A DNA stretch of 64,000 nt. Origin: Xanthomonas sp. GPE 39. Its GTDB lineage: Bacteria; Pseudomonadota; Gammaproteobacteria; Xanthomonadales; Xanthomonadaceae. The stretch lies in contig NZ_JZHZ01000007.1 in the NCBI RefSeq assembly GCF_000963005.1, positions 1,034,025-1,098,024 of the forward strand, written 5' to 3'. Below, piece by piece: positions 1 to 9,941 of this stretch; positions within the stretch are counted from its first letter, which is position 1; each line of letters opens with the position of its first letter. The position numbers were made by a program, and so were the translations under genes. Under the pieces are notes generated by a model that did not search any database, was not told where the DNA came from, and saw only the letters and a list, made by a program, of their open reading frames with translations.

Positions 1-558
<558 letters not shown>

Positions 559-785
559 TTACCTCTGTGCGTAAGCATGTGGGGAGCGATGGGTCGCCGC
601 AGTGGCGGGGATGGAAAAACACGGGTCGTGTGCGAGGGTGGCAAGGACGGGTCAGTGGCAAGGTGTTCGTTTGCTGGCTGTGCGGCAAAGAGTGAGCGCG
701 TGCGGTGATGCTGTGGTGGACAAGCGCATCTGGCGAACACCATGTGGCGGGGGTGCGTAGACGATAGAACGAAATGTCTATTGGT

Positions 786-831
786 GTAATTTGAATAAAA
801 TTACTGAATCGATAGTTTTATTTTATCGATT
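786..831. promoter_or_regulatory. Two adjacent AT-rich inverted repeats upstream of katG
   Basis: GTAATTT and AAATTAC form a 7-bp inverted repeat (786-792 and 798-804). AATCGATA and TATCGATT form an 8-bp inverted repeat (807-814 and 824-831). They stand side by side in a very AT-rich patch of an otherwise GC-rich region, about 235 bases upstream of the katG start. This is the look of a promoter/operator region. No exact OxyR-type ATAG-N7-CTAT site was found, so the binding protein is unknown. Confidence 0.35.
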
Positions 832-1542
832 GTATTGGAGCTTCGGCCTGCCCAGTGGCGATGCCTCCATGTTCGCATGCTGCGGATGAGCGCGTTGGTG
901 CGACGTCGGCGTCTTGCGATGTTGAGTCACCCGCTGGTCTAGCCGATCACAAACTGGTTCCGTCCCTGCTGGCCCGCCATGTGCTGGTTCGTGCGGCCCC
1001 ATGGCCATCGTGTCGCAGGAATGCACCGGACTGTTGTCTGCCATCCATATCGCAAGCAGGCACATATTCGGCGTGGTCTTGCGCGGTGGATTCTCATCGC
1101 ATCGTACGGCCGCGGTGGAGTGGATGCCGATCGCATCCAGTCCTTTGGCGTGGTCAGCGATGCTGCGTCAGCCTGCCTGGTTTCTGCGCAGGAGCCGTTG
1201 GATTTCAAGGTGCGCGGTTTCGCGCAGTACGCAGATGTTCGGGGCATGCACGCAGAGGACGATTTCGACCGGCGCAAGAGGGTGAATGCGGCGGCCCTCG
1301 CCGGGGCTGGCGTGTCGCTGGGCGACATTAGGCAAGGTGTTCTCCACCAACTACTGCCGCACGCCCAGTCTGGAGCGCTACCAGATGATGAGGTATCCAT
1401 GGCAGTCTTGTGCTGCGGATGCTGCCATCCTGTCACCCACCGCTCGCTCGGTGTCGCAGGGGATCTTGTCAGTGCAACATGATGGCCATCGCGTTGTACT
1501 GATGGCAGCAACCAGAAAAGCTAAAGGGAAGGGACGCATCAC
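832..1542. other. Stretch without a recognisable gene, possibly decayed coding sequence
   Basis: About 700 bases between the katG upstream region and the first ABC permease. Open frames exist on both strands but none has a convincing start, ribosome site or family signature, and the frames look like antisense shadows. Composition is as GC-rich as in real genes, which suggests eroded coding DNA. Just before the permease gene (about 1460-1500, plus strand) a frame reads QGILSVQHDG, faintly like the end of an ABC ATPase. The likeness is too weak for an annotation. Confidence 0.3.
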
Positions 1543-2844
1543 ATGTTCAAGTATTACTTGAAGTTGGGCCTGCGCAACTTGCGACGAAATCCGGTGTTGA
1601 CGCTGCTGATGGTCATGTCCATTGGCTTTGGCGTAGCGTCATCGATGACGACATACACGGTATTTCGTGCTGTCTCGGGTGACCCGATTCCTTCGAAGTC
1701 AAGCAGGCTCTTCTTCCCCCAGATCGACGTATGGGGGCCCTCATCAAGGCGCGGCGACACCGAACCTGCAGATGCTCTCACCTACACGGATGTAGTAGCG
1801 CTGATGCGCCATGAGCGCGCAGCAAAGCAATCGGCCATCTACCCGGTAGGTCCGACACTCTATCCGACTGATCCTGCCCAGAAACCGAAGACCATGTCGG
1901 GTGCGGCGGTCCATAGCGATTTCTTCCCAATGCTTGAGGTGCCGTTTCTTTACGGAGCTGGCTGGTCCAAGAGTGATGAGGCGCAACGTTCGCGTGTCGT
2001 TGTCATCAGTAAGTCGCTGAATCAGCGAACCTTCGGCGGCGAGAACAGTGTTGGCCGCGAGATCAGTCTCGATAACTCCAGTTACCGTGTGATCGGCGTC
2101 ATTGGCGATTGGGATCCTCAGCCGAAGTTCTACTTCGCCTCTGTCGGGTACGTATTTGGTCCGGCAGATGACGTGTTCATCCCATTCGCGACCGCCATCG
2201 ACCAGAAAATCCCGACAAGTGGCGTGTTCGGTTGCAGCGCGAAGTTGGCAGAGCCCGGATTTGCCGGTGCGCTGACGTCCAGCTGTATCTGGATCAGCTA
2301 CTTGGTCGAGCTCGACTCCCCCGCGACGGTGGCCACCTATCGGGATTACCTCAAGGATTACGCGCGCTCGCACTACGCTGGCTGGGCGGTTAACAACCGG
2401 CTGCGCGACCTTCGCCAATTCCTCAGTCACCAGCGGATCGTATCGTCGGAGACCCGGTTGTCGATGATGGTGGCCATCTGTCTGTTGGTCGTCTGCATGG
2501 TCAACACGGTGGGCTTACTTCTTGCGAAGTTCCTGCGGCGATCCAGCGAGATCGGTGTGCGCCGTGCCCTTGGCGCGAATCGTTCCAATATTGCTTACCA
2601 GTTCGGTATGGAGTCGGCGGCAATTGGCCTGGCGGGTGGTGGACTTGGATTGTTCCTGACCTGGATAGGCGTTGGCTTGATGAAGGGACTGCTTGCGCCG
2701 CAGATTGCAAGGCTTGTCCACGTCGATATTTCGTTGCTTCTGCAGACGCTGATACTGGCCATAGTGACCACTGTGCTTGCTGGCCTGTATCCCACGTGGC
2801 GCACCATGCATTTGCATCCATCCATGCAGCTGAAGCAAGGTTGA
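1543..2844 (+). CDS. ABC transporter permease, MacB/FtsX type
   Basis: Inner-membrane permease of the MacB/FtsX type, which couples cytoplasmic ATP hydrolysis to movement of periplasmic substrates or partner proteins. The 433-residue protein starts KYYLKLGLRNLRRNPVLTLL, has one N-terminal membrane segment (about 17-40), a large periplasmic MacB-PCD domain (about 45-300) and three C-terminal membrane segments, with the conserved EIGVRRALGANRSNIAYQF cytoplasmic loop near 345. A GGGAAGGGA ribosome site lies upstream of the ATG. The gene is followed after 8 bases by a second permease of the same type. Systems of this type usually include an ATPase and a periplasmic adaptor next to the permeases. 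Neither is recognisable here. The substrate is unknown. Confidence 0.9.
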   Translation: MFKYYLKLGLRNLRRNPVLTLLMVMSIGFGVASSMTTYTVFRAVSGDPIPSKSSRLFFPQIDVWGPSSRRGDTEPADALTYTDVVALMRHERAAKQSAIYPVGPTLYPTDPAQKPKTMSGAAVHSDFFPMLEVPFLYGAGWSKSDEAQRSRVVVISKSLNQRTFGGENSVGREISLDNSSYRVIGVIGDWDPQPKFYFASVGYVFGPADDVFIPFATAIDQKIPTSGVFGCSAKLAEPGFAGALTSSCIWISYLVELDSPATVATYRDYLKDYARSHYAGWAVNNRLRDLRQFLSHQRIVSSETRLSMMVAICLLVVCMVNTVGLLLAKFLRRSSEIGVRRALGANRSNIAYQFGMESAAIGLAGGGLGLFLTWIGVGLMKGLLAPQIARLVHVDISLLLQTLILAIVTTVLAGLYPTWRTMHLHPSMQLKQG

Positions 2845-2852
2845 TCTGTGCC

Positions 2853-4281
<1,429 letters not shown>

Positions 4282-4327
4282 GCCGTACCAGTTGAAGCTG
4301 TAAAGTCCGTCATCCAAGAGGATGGTG

Positions 4328-4338
4328 CCCCCCCCCCC
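4328..4338. repeat. Eleven-C homopolymer tract followed by a short direct repeat
   Basis: A run of 11 C residues lies 46 bases after the IS3 remnant and is immediately followed by two copies of GGACTCT (in AGGACTCTCAGGACTCTAA). It lies in non-coding DNA. It may belong to the end of the decayed insertion sequence. A run of this length could vary by slippage, but no gene frame crosses it. Confidence 0.6.
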
Positions 4339-4410
4339 AGGACTCTCAGGACTCTAAAGCCGACCGCTACTGGGAGTGGGGGCGTCGGAGGTCAAATCTC
4401 CCCGCGCGGA

Positions 4411-4803
4411 TCAACGTCTAGGGACGACTTGGAGTTGATTGCCCCGGATAATAATGGTCCCTGGTTTGGATTCGGAAACGGAGGAATTTAATCTATCTAT
4501 CTTGCTGAGATCGCTGCAATCACGCTGTGACATCGCCTCAATTTTTGTTTGGACGCCGACCTGTAAGGGTATTGTGTCATTGTGTTGGGGGTTTCCGTTG
4601 TAAGAGTTCACTTGCCCGCACCCTGTGGAGTTATTGTTGGTAATCCTTATGGCCACGACGTCCCGCCTCCAGTTCTGCACTTGATAAATCACAAGGTTGG
4701 GCTGTTGTGCGCCAGCCGCTGTAGCGGCACTTGTGGTCAGTGCAAACGTGGCGCACAGCACGATCTGACGAAGATTGAAAATAGAATTACGAATGGCCAT
4801 CAT
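4411..4803 (-). CDS. Small secreted protein of unknown function
   Basis: Unrecognised 130-residue protein. The N-terminus has a clear signal peptide: short basic start, hydrophobic core IVLCATFALTTSAATAA, and likely cleavage near AAGA-QQ at about residue 32. The mature part (about 98 residues) has two cysteines (in STGCGQ and RDCSD) that could form a disulfide, and an alternating polar/hydrophobic pattern suggesting beta strands. Two ATGs are adjacent at 4803 and 4800; GGAG lies 4 bases before the first and 7 before the second, so 4800 may be the true start. Base composition is clearly more AT-rich than in neighbouring genes and the gene sits between an IS remnant and an AT-rich non-coding patch, suggesting acquisition by transfer. 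Confidence 0.6.
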   Translation of the reverse strand: MMAIRNSIFNLRQIVLCATFALTTSAATAAGAQQPNLVIYQVQNWRRDVVAIRITNNNSTGCGQVNSYNGNPQHNDTIPLQVGVQTKIEAMSQRDCSDLSKIDRLNSSVSESKPGTIIIRGNQLQVVPRR

Positions 4804-5416
4804 GTCGCTCCGAAATAAGTTAATAAATACAACGACAATTCAAGTTGAAGTTATTAAATGACAAGCGCAGGGTGCGCCGCATCGTTCGCATGACTAGAGC
4901 ATGTGATGCGCTTTCAAGCAATTATGGGTTGGTCAACAGCGCTGCGCGATTGCCGGAAAACCTGTCGAGAAGCATCTGAGGCATGCCCAGGCGGCGATGC
5001 GTAACTTGTTCATGCGGCCGCACATTGTTTCAAAACGCTTAGATTATTTTCCGAGAAATCTCCAGATTGCATTGAAAATCTATAATGTCGAATCAATTAT
5101 TTGAGTGCAACATGGAAAATTCAAAAATACAGTTTGTATCACATAAAGTGATGTTAATTAATGATGTATATATAATCAATAGAATTCATCAATGGTGACG
5201 ATATTCATTGGCCCGCACACAGAAACTGGGTCATGGTGAAGTAGGGGATTTGCCGGCATGGGCACCCGTCGTCACGAGGAGTCAAGCGTTGAAATTCAGT
5301 GGGTTGCCGTTCTTGGCCGATGTTCGCGATTCAGCGGATGAGCTGAGCAATAATCGCCAGAGCATGACATCTCGTGTCTAACCCCGTGTGCCGAAGAAAA
5401 GTCGGCGACCAACACG
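4804..5416. other. AT-rich intergenic patch
   Basis: About 600 bases with no convincing gene. From about 5030 to 5200 the DNA is strikingly AT-rich compared with the rest of the window. One 28-codon frame (5112-5198, starting MENSKIQFVSHKVM) has only a weak ribosome site and is not called. The patch probably holds the promoter of the secreted-protein gene and foreign DNA brought in with it. Confidence 0.5.
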
Positions 5417-5444
5417 ACGACGGCGCGGTTGTCCGCGCCGTCGT
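5417..5444 (-). terminator. Hairpin after the first M13 peptidase gene
   Basis: Perfect 12-bp inverted repeat ACGACGGCGCGG / CCGCGCCGTCGT with a TTGT loop, 26 bases past the stop of the minus-strand M13 gene. The T-tract beyond it is weak, but the stem is strong and correctly placed. Confidence 0.65.
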
Positions 5445-5470
5445 GCACCGAGTTGCTTATGCGATAGCGA

Positions 5471-7483
5471 TTACGGCCATAGGTGAATCTGCTCGGCGTC
5501 GCTGCGCACCATCGGCTGTCCGGGCTTGCAGCTGAAGGTCGCGGCAAAGGCCGATTGGTTGGCCAGGGGGCCGTTGGTGCGCCAGCGGCCCGGGGCGTGC
5601 ACGTCGGCAGTCAGGCGCTGCACTGCTTCGTTCGGCGATAGCTGCTGCGCCCACAGGCCAGCCCAGGCGGTGTAGAACGCTTGCTTGCCGGCGTCGTTGG
5701 CGTTGGGCTGTGCGGCAGTGTAGGCCTGCCAAGCGAGTTCGACGCTGCCGATGTCGGTCAGGTCCTGGTATTGAGTCAGCGGGCCGTTGACTTTGGCGCC
5801 TTTCACTCCGGGGAAATCATAAGCGCTGTATTGCGTGGCGGCGCGTGCGGCCAGCGCGTCCCAGGCGTTCTTGTCCTCGGCGCTCCACCAGGTACGCAAC
5901 TGGCCTTGGGCATCGACCCGGCTGCCCTTGTCGTTGATTGCGCCGATCAGTTCGTGCGCGACCAGCGCGGCATAGCTGCCGTACAGCACGGCACTGTCGC
6001 CATTGTTGGCGAATACGGGCTGTTGCAGCACGGCGGCGGTGACGATCAGGCGGTTCTGTGCGATGTCGTAGGTCAGCGCCGGTTGCTGCGGCAGCACGTC
6101 CCAGCGGCGGTCGGCGTTGCCCTTGCCGATGCGCTTCATCTCTTCGCGATGGCGCCAGGTAGAGGCGATCAGCATGTTGCCGCCGAAACTGCCGCGGCCG
6201 GTCGGTTGCAAGGTGTAGTCGAGATCGCGATGCGGTACGCCGACTTCGATCTTCAGGGCGGCCAGCTTGGCCTGCGCTTCGGTACGTGCCGGTTCGCTGA
6301 GCCAACTGCTGCGCTTGACTGCGGCGATTTGCGCATCGCGCACCTGGTCAGCGATGGTTTCGGCTTTGTGGCGGGTCTCGGCGTTGAGATAGCGGGCGGC
6401 GTACTCGTGGCCGAGCATTGGGCCGGCGGCGACGTTGATCGCGTCCAGCACCTGCGCCCAGCGTGGCGGCGGCAGCGGTTGTCCTTCCAGCACTCGGCCG
6501 CGGAAATCGAAGCTGGCGTCGCGGAAGCTCTTGGACAGGTACGGCGCCATCGCATCGCCCACGCGCCAACGCAGGTAGGCCTTCCATTGCGCGGGCTGCA
6601 TGCTGAGGATCATGCCATCGAGTTGCTTGAACATGTCCGGATCGGCCATCGACACCAGGTCGTCCTTGACGCCCTGTGCCTTGAGGAAGGCGTCCAGTTG
6701 CAGATTGCGGTATTGCTTGTTCAAGTCCTTGGTGGAGATCGGCGCGTAGTTGTTGAACGGATTGTTGATGCCGGCCAGGGATTTGGCGCTGCGCGCCAAT
6801 GCGGTTTCGATCTGCAACACGGACTGCACGTCGGCGTCGAGCGTGGCCGCTGGTGTGCCGGTCAGGGTCAGGATTTGTTTGACGTAGCTCCGGTAGCGGC
6901 CCATCAGTGCCAGGGTGTCGGCGTCGGTACGGGTGTAGAAGGCGGGGTCGGGCAGGCCCATGCCGCCTTGCATGAAGTAGCCGATGTGGCGGTCCAGCGC
7001 CTTCAGGTCCACGTCGGCGCCGAAATTGAAGGCGACCGGAATGCCGATTTGATGCAGCGCGGCGATCGAGGCCGGTATGTCCTTGGCTTTTTTGATCGCA
7101 TCGATACGGCTGAGCAGTGGCGCGATTGGCGTGGAACCATCTTTCTCCACGGCAGCCTCGTCCAGGCCACTGGCCCAGAAGTCGCCGAGTGCTTTCTGTA
7201 CCGGGTTTTGCGGCGACTGCATCGCCGCGTCGAGCAGGTCGCGCTGCTGCTGTTGGGCGCGTTCGGCGAGCTGGCTCAGGGCGGTGACCGCGTCGGTTTG
7301 CGGTACCGGGTTGCGCTTCAACCAATCGGCATTGGCGTCATCGTAGAAATCGCTGCAAGCGGCGCTGACAACGGGAGGCTTGGGGGCCGCGGCATGTTTC
7401 TTTTTGGGCGCAGCATCGGCAGTGGACGCCAGGGCGATCAGGCCGAGGGTGACCGCAAGGGCAAGCGGACGAGCATTGAGCAT
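5471..7483 (-). CDS. M13 family metallopeptidase homologue with degenerate zinc site
   Basis: Periplasmic protein of the M13 (neprilysin/PepO) family, 670 residues, with signal peptide MLNARPLALAVTLGLIALASTADA. The M13 N-terminal helical domain and the C-terminal catalytic-type domain can both be followed, and it ends CKPGQPMVRSDAEQIHLWP, like the neighbouring paralogue. The catalytic residues are not kept. The zinc motif HExxH reads HELIG (His510, Glu511, Gly514), so the second His ligand is lost. The ENIADLGG motif reads QDLTDIGS, so the Glu ligand is Gln573. The NAYY substrate-binding segment is also gone. The frame is long and uninterrupted, so it is likely an expressed pseudo-enzyme rather than a decaying gene. 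The active paralogue lies upstream on the same strand. Inference: it may regulate or scaffold, rather than cleave, peptides. Confidence 0.88.
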   Translation of the reverse strand: MLNARPLALAVTLGLIALASTADAAPKKKHAAAPKPPVVSAACSDFYDDANADWLKRNPVPQTDAVTALSQLAERAQQQQRDLLDAAMQSPQNPVQKALGDFWASGLDEAAVEKDGSTPIAPLLSRIDAIKKAKDIPASIAALHQIGIPVAFNFGADVDLKALDRHIGYFMQGGMGLPDPAFYTRTDADTLALMGRYRSYVKQILTLTGTPAATLDADVQSVLQIETALARSAKSLAGINNPFNNYAPISTKDLNKQYRNLQLDAFLKAQGVKDDLVSMADPDMFKQLDGMILSMQPAQWKAYLRWRVGDAMAPYLSKSFRDASFDFRGRVLEGQPLPPPRWAQVLDAINVAAGPMLGHEYAARYLNAETRHKAETIADQVRDAQIAAVKRSSWLSEPARTEAQAKLAALKIEVGVPHRDLDYTLQPTGRGSFGGNMLIASTWRHREEMKRIGKGNADRRWDVLPQQPALTYDIAQNRLIVTAAVLQQPVFANNGDSAVLYGSYAALVAHELIGAINDKGSRVDAQGQLRTWWSAEDKNAWDALAARAATQYSAYDFPGVKGAKVNGPLTQYQDLTDIGSVELAWQAYTAAQPNANDAGKQAFYTAWAGLWAQQLSPNEAVQRLTADVHAPGRWRTNGPLANQSAFAATFSCKPGQPMVRSDAEQIHLWP

Positions 7484-7613
7484 CTGGAACGCATCCGGTC
7501 AGGAATCAAGTCGACAAGTTTAACAAGCCGCGACGTATAACTGTGGCGATGGCGCGCGCATGTGTCATGCCGCATGCCTCGGCAGGACGGCGGCGCGCAT
7601 TTGCCAGGCAACA

Positions 7614-7640
7614 AAAAGGCCCGGACGTGCCGGGCCTTTT
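7614..7640. terminator. Bidirectional rho-independent terminator
   Basis: AAAAGGCCCGG and CCGGGCCTTTT form a perfect 11-bp stem with a 5-base loop and A/T tracts on both sides. It lies 26 bases beyond the stop of the second (active) M13 peptidase gene on the minus strand and separates it from the first. Confidence 0.9.
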
Positions 7641-7665
7641 CGATGGTGCATCGCGTGTGCGCGGT

Positions 7666-9789
7666 TTACCAGATCACCACCTGCTTGTCGCCGCTGCGCA
7701 CCATCGGTGCTCCCGGCTTGCATTGGAACGCTGCGGCGAATGCCGGCAGATTCGATGGGGCTGCGATCGCACGGAACTGCGCCGGGGCGTGCGGATCGGT
7801 GTTCAGCAGCATCATCGCGCTCTGCGGGGTGTATTTAGTCCGCCACACCGTGGCCCAGTTGATGAAGAAATTCTGGTCGCGGGTCATGCCGTTGACCTTG
7901 GGGTCCTCCTTGCCCTCGTTGGATTTCTTGAAGGCATCGTAGGCGGTGGTGATGCCGCCCAGGTCGGCGATGTTTTCGCCCAAGGTCAGCCTGCCGTTGA
8001 CGGGTTTGCCGTCGACTTTGTAGGCGTCGAACTGCTTGACCAGTTTGCCGGTGAGCGCGGCGAATTTCTTGGCATCGGCCTGGGTCCACCAGTCTTCCAT
8101 GTTACCGGTCGGCCCGAAGCGCGCGCCCTGGTCGTCGTAGCCGTGGGTCATTTCGTGGCCGATCACCGCGCCGATGCCGCCGTAGTTGAACGCGTCGTCG
8201 GCCTTCGAGTCGAAGAACGGCTTTTGCAGGATCGCGGCGGGGAATACGACCTCGTTGCGCTGCGGGTTGTAGTAGGCATTGACCGTTTGCGGGGTCATGT
8301 CCCACTCGGTCTTGTCCACCGGCTTGCCGATCTTGCTTAGGTCGTACTTGTAGTTGAATGCTTTGGCCGCGCGCACGTTGTCCAGGTAGCTGTCGCGCTG
8401 TGTGCTCAGGCCGCTGTAGTCGCGCCACTTGTCCGGGTAGCCGATCTTCGGGGTGAAGGTCTTCCACTTGTCCAGGGCTTTTGCCTTGGTTTCCTCGCTC
8501 ATCCAGTTGAGCTTTTCGATCCGTGCCTTCAAGGCCTGACGTAGGTTGTCGACCAACTGCTCCATCTTGGCCTTGTCGTCGGCGGAGAAGGCGACCTTGA
8601 CGTACATCTGCCCCATCGCTTCGCCAGCACCTCGATTGATGCTGCCGAGCACGCGTTTCCAGCGCGGCTTCATCTCCGCCTGGCCGTTGAGTTCCTTGTT
8701 GTAGAACGCGAAGTTCTCCTGTGCGAAGGCATCGCTCAGGTACGGCGAGGCGTTATCCACGGTGTGGAAGCGCAGGTAGGCGCGCCACACCGCCGGATCG
8801 GTATCGCCCAGTGCTTTGCTGACTTCCTGGTGGAAGGCGGGGATCGCCAGCGAGAACTTCTCCGGTGTCGCCACGCCCTGGGATTCGAAGAATTTGGTCC
8901 AGGGGAAGTTCGGGGTCAGCTTGTCGGCCTCGGCCGGAGTGATCGGGTTGTAGGACAGTTTGGCGTCGCGCAGTTGCTCGATTGACTTGGAGGCTTTGGC
9001 CAGGCGCGTTTCCAGCGCTACCACGTCCTGCGCCTGCTTGGCGGCGTCGGTTGCCGGCACGCCGGACAGTTCCAGCACCTTGGCCACGTGTGCCTGGTAT
9101 GCCTTCAGCTTGTCTTTCTTGTCGGCATCGAGGTAGTAGCCGCGGTCGGGCAGGCCAAGGCCGTCTTGCGTCGCGTATGCAATATTCACGGACGAGTTCT
9201 TGTAGTCGGGTCCGGCGTAGAAAGCGAACAGGTGGTTCTCGCCCTTGGCCGCGCTCTGGCGCAGGTAGTCGGCCACCGCCGGGCCATCCTTGAGGCCGTC
9301 GATCGCGCTCAGCTCGGCCTTCAGCGGGGCGATGCCCTGCGCGTTGACCTTGGCTTCGTCCATGCCGGAGGCCCAGAAGTCGCCGACGATCTTTTCCACG
9401 CCTTTTGCGTTGGTCGCGGCGGCGGCCTGTTCGGCCAGTTGATGCTGCACGGCGACCGAGCGCTCGTCCAGGATCGAGAACGAGCCCCAACTGCTGCGGT
9501 CTTTGGGAATTTCGTGCGTGGCCAGCCATTTCCCGTTGACGTAGCCGTTGAAGTCGTCGCAGGCGTTCTTGCTGGGATCCAGGTCGTTGATGTCGAACGC
9601 GCTGTAGGCTGGCAGTTTGCTGGTGTCGAGGGTGAGTTCGGCCGCAGCGGGGGCTGGGGCGGGGGCGGCTGTTGCGGTGGGCTTGGGAGTGTCGGCGGCG
9701 GGGGCGGTCGCGTCGTGCTTGCCGCAGCCGCTCAGTACGGCGCTCACGGCCAGGGACAACAGCAAGATATTGGGAGTGCGAAGGGTCAC
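7666..9789 (-). CDS. M13 family zinc endopeptidase lipoprotein (PepO-like)
   Basis: Neprilysin-like zinc peptidase that cleaves oligopeptides, anchored in the cell envelope. The 707-residue protein starts at GTG (9789) with GGAG 8 bases upstream. Its signal peptide ends in the lipobox LSGC (Cys about 22), followed by an Ala/Pro/Thr-rich linker. The catalytic signature is complete: NAYYNPQRNEVVFPAAIL, HEMTHGYDDQG (His545, Glu546, His549) and ENIADLGG (Glu605), then DPHAPAQFR, and an end CKPGAPMVRSGDKQVVIW with the C-x-x-W-like terminus of M13 enzymes. Length is normal for the family. It sits next to a paralogue that has lost the zinc ligands. Substrates are unknown. Confidence 0.95.
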   Translation of the reverse strand: MTLRTPNILLLSLAVSAVLSGCGKHDATAPAADTPKPTATAAPAPAPAAAELTLDTSKLPAYSAFDINDLDPSKNACDDFNGYVNGKWLATHEIPKDRSSWGSFSILDERSVAVQHQLAEQAAAATNAKGVEKIVGDFWASGMDEAKVNAQGIAPLKAELSAIDGLKDGPAVADYLRQSAAKGENHLFAFYAGPDYKNSSVNIAYATQDGLGLPDRGYYLDADKKDKLKAYQAHVAKVLELSGVPATDAAKQAQDVVALETRLAKASKSIEQLRDAKLSYNPITPAEADKLTPNFPWTKFFESQGVATPEKFSLAIPAFHQEVSKALGDTDPAVWRAYLRFHTVDNASPYLSDAFAQENFAFYNKELNGQAEMKPRWKRVLGSINRGAGEAMGQMYVKVAFSADDKAKMEQLVDNLRQALKARIEKLNWMSEETKAKALDKWKTFTPKIGYPDKWRDYSGLSTQRDSYLDNVRAAKAFNYKYDLSKIGKPVDKTEWDMTPQTVNAYYNPQRNEVVFPAAILQKPFFDSKADDAFNYGGIGAVIGHEMTHGYDDQGARFGPTGNMEDWWTQADAKKFAALTGKLVKQFDAYKVDGKPVNGRLTLGENIADLGGITTAYDAFKKSNEGKEDPKVNGMTRDQNFFINWATVWRTKYTPQSAMMLLNTDPHAPAQFRAIAAPSNLPAFAAAFQCKPGAPMVRSGDKQVVIW

Positions 9790-9941
9790 AGGGGAGGCTC
9801 CAGGCCGGCAGGGATACGAAATGGCCCAGGACCGGGCCGCGACAAGACTCTACCGCGCTGAAGGGATGGTCAGGGGTGTCGAAGGTCATGGGTGTGCTGG
9901 AGCGGGCGACCACGCTCGCGCTATCGAAGCACTGGCTTACT

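Noticed and set aside
766-785. OxyR-type site ATAG...CTAT upstream of katG
   Set aside because: ATAG and CTAT are present but separated by 10 bases instead of 7, so the helical phase of the known OxyR motif is not met.
5681-7540. Long plus-strand open frame of 619 codons opposite the first M13 gene
   Set aside because: It is a direct antisense shadow of the peptidase homologue, with no signature, start context or plausible composition. High GC makes such frames common; the same holds for other long antisense frames (for example opposite accD-glmM, the nuo genes and nusA).
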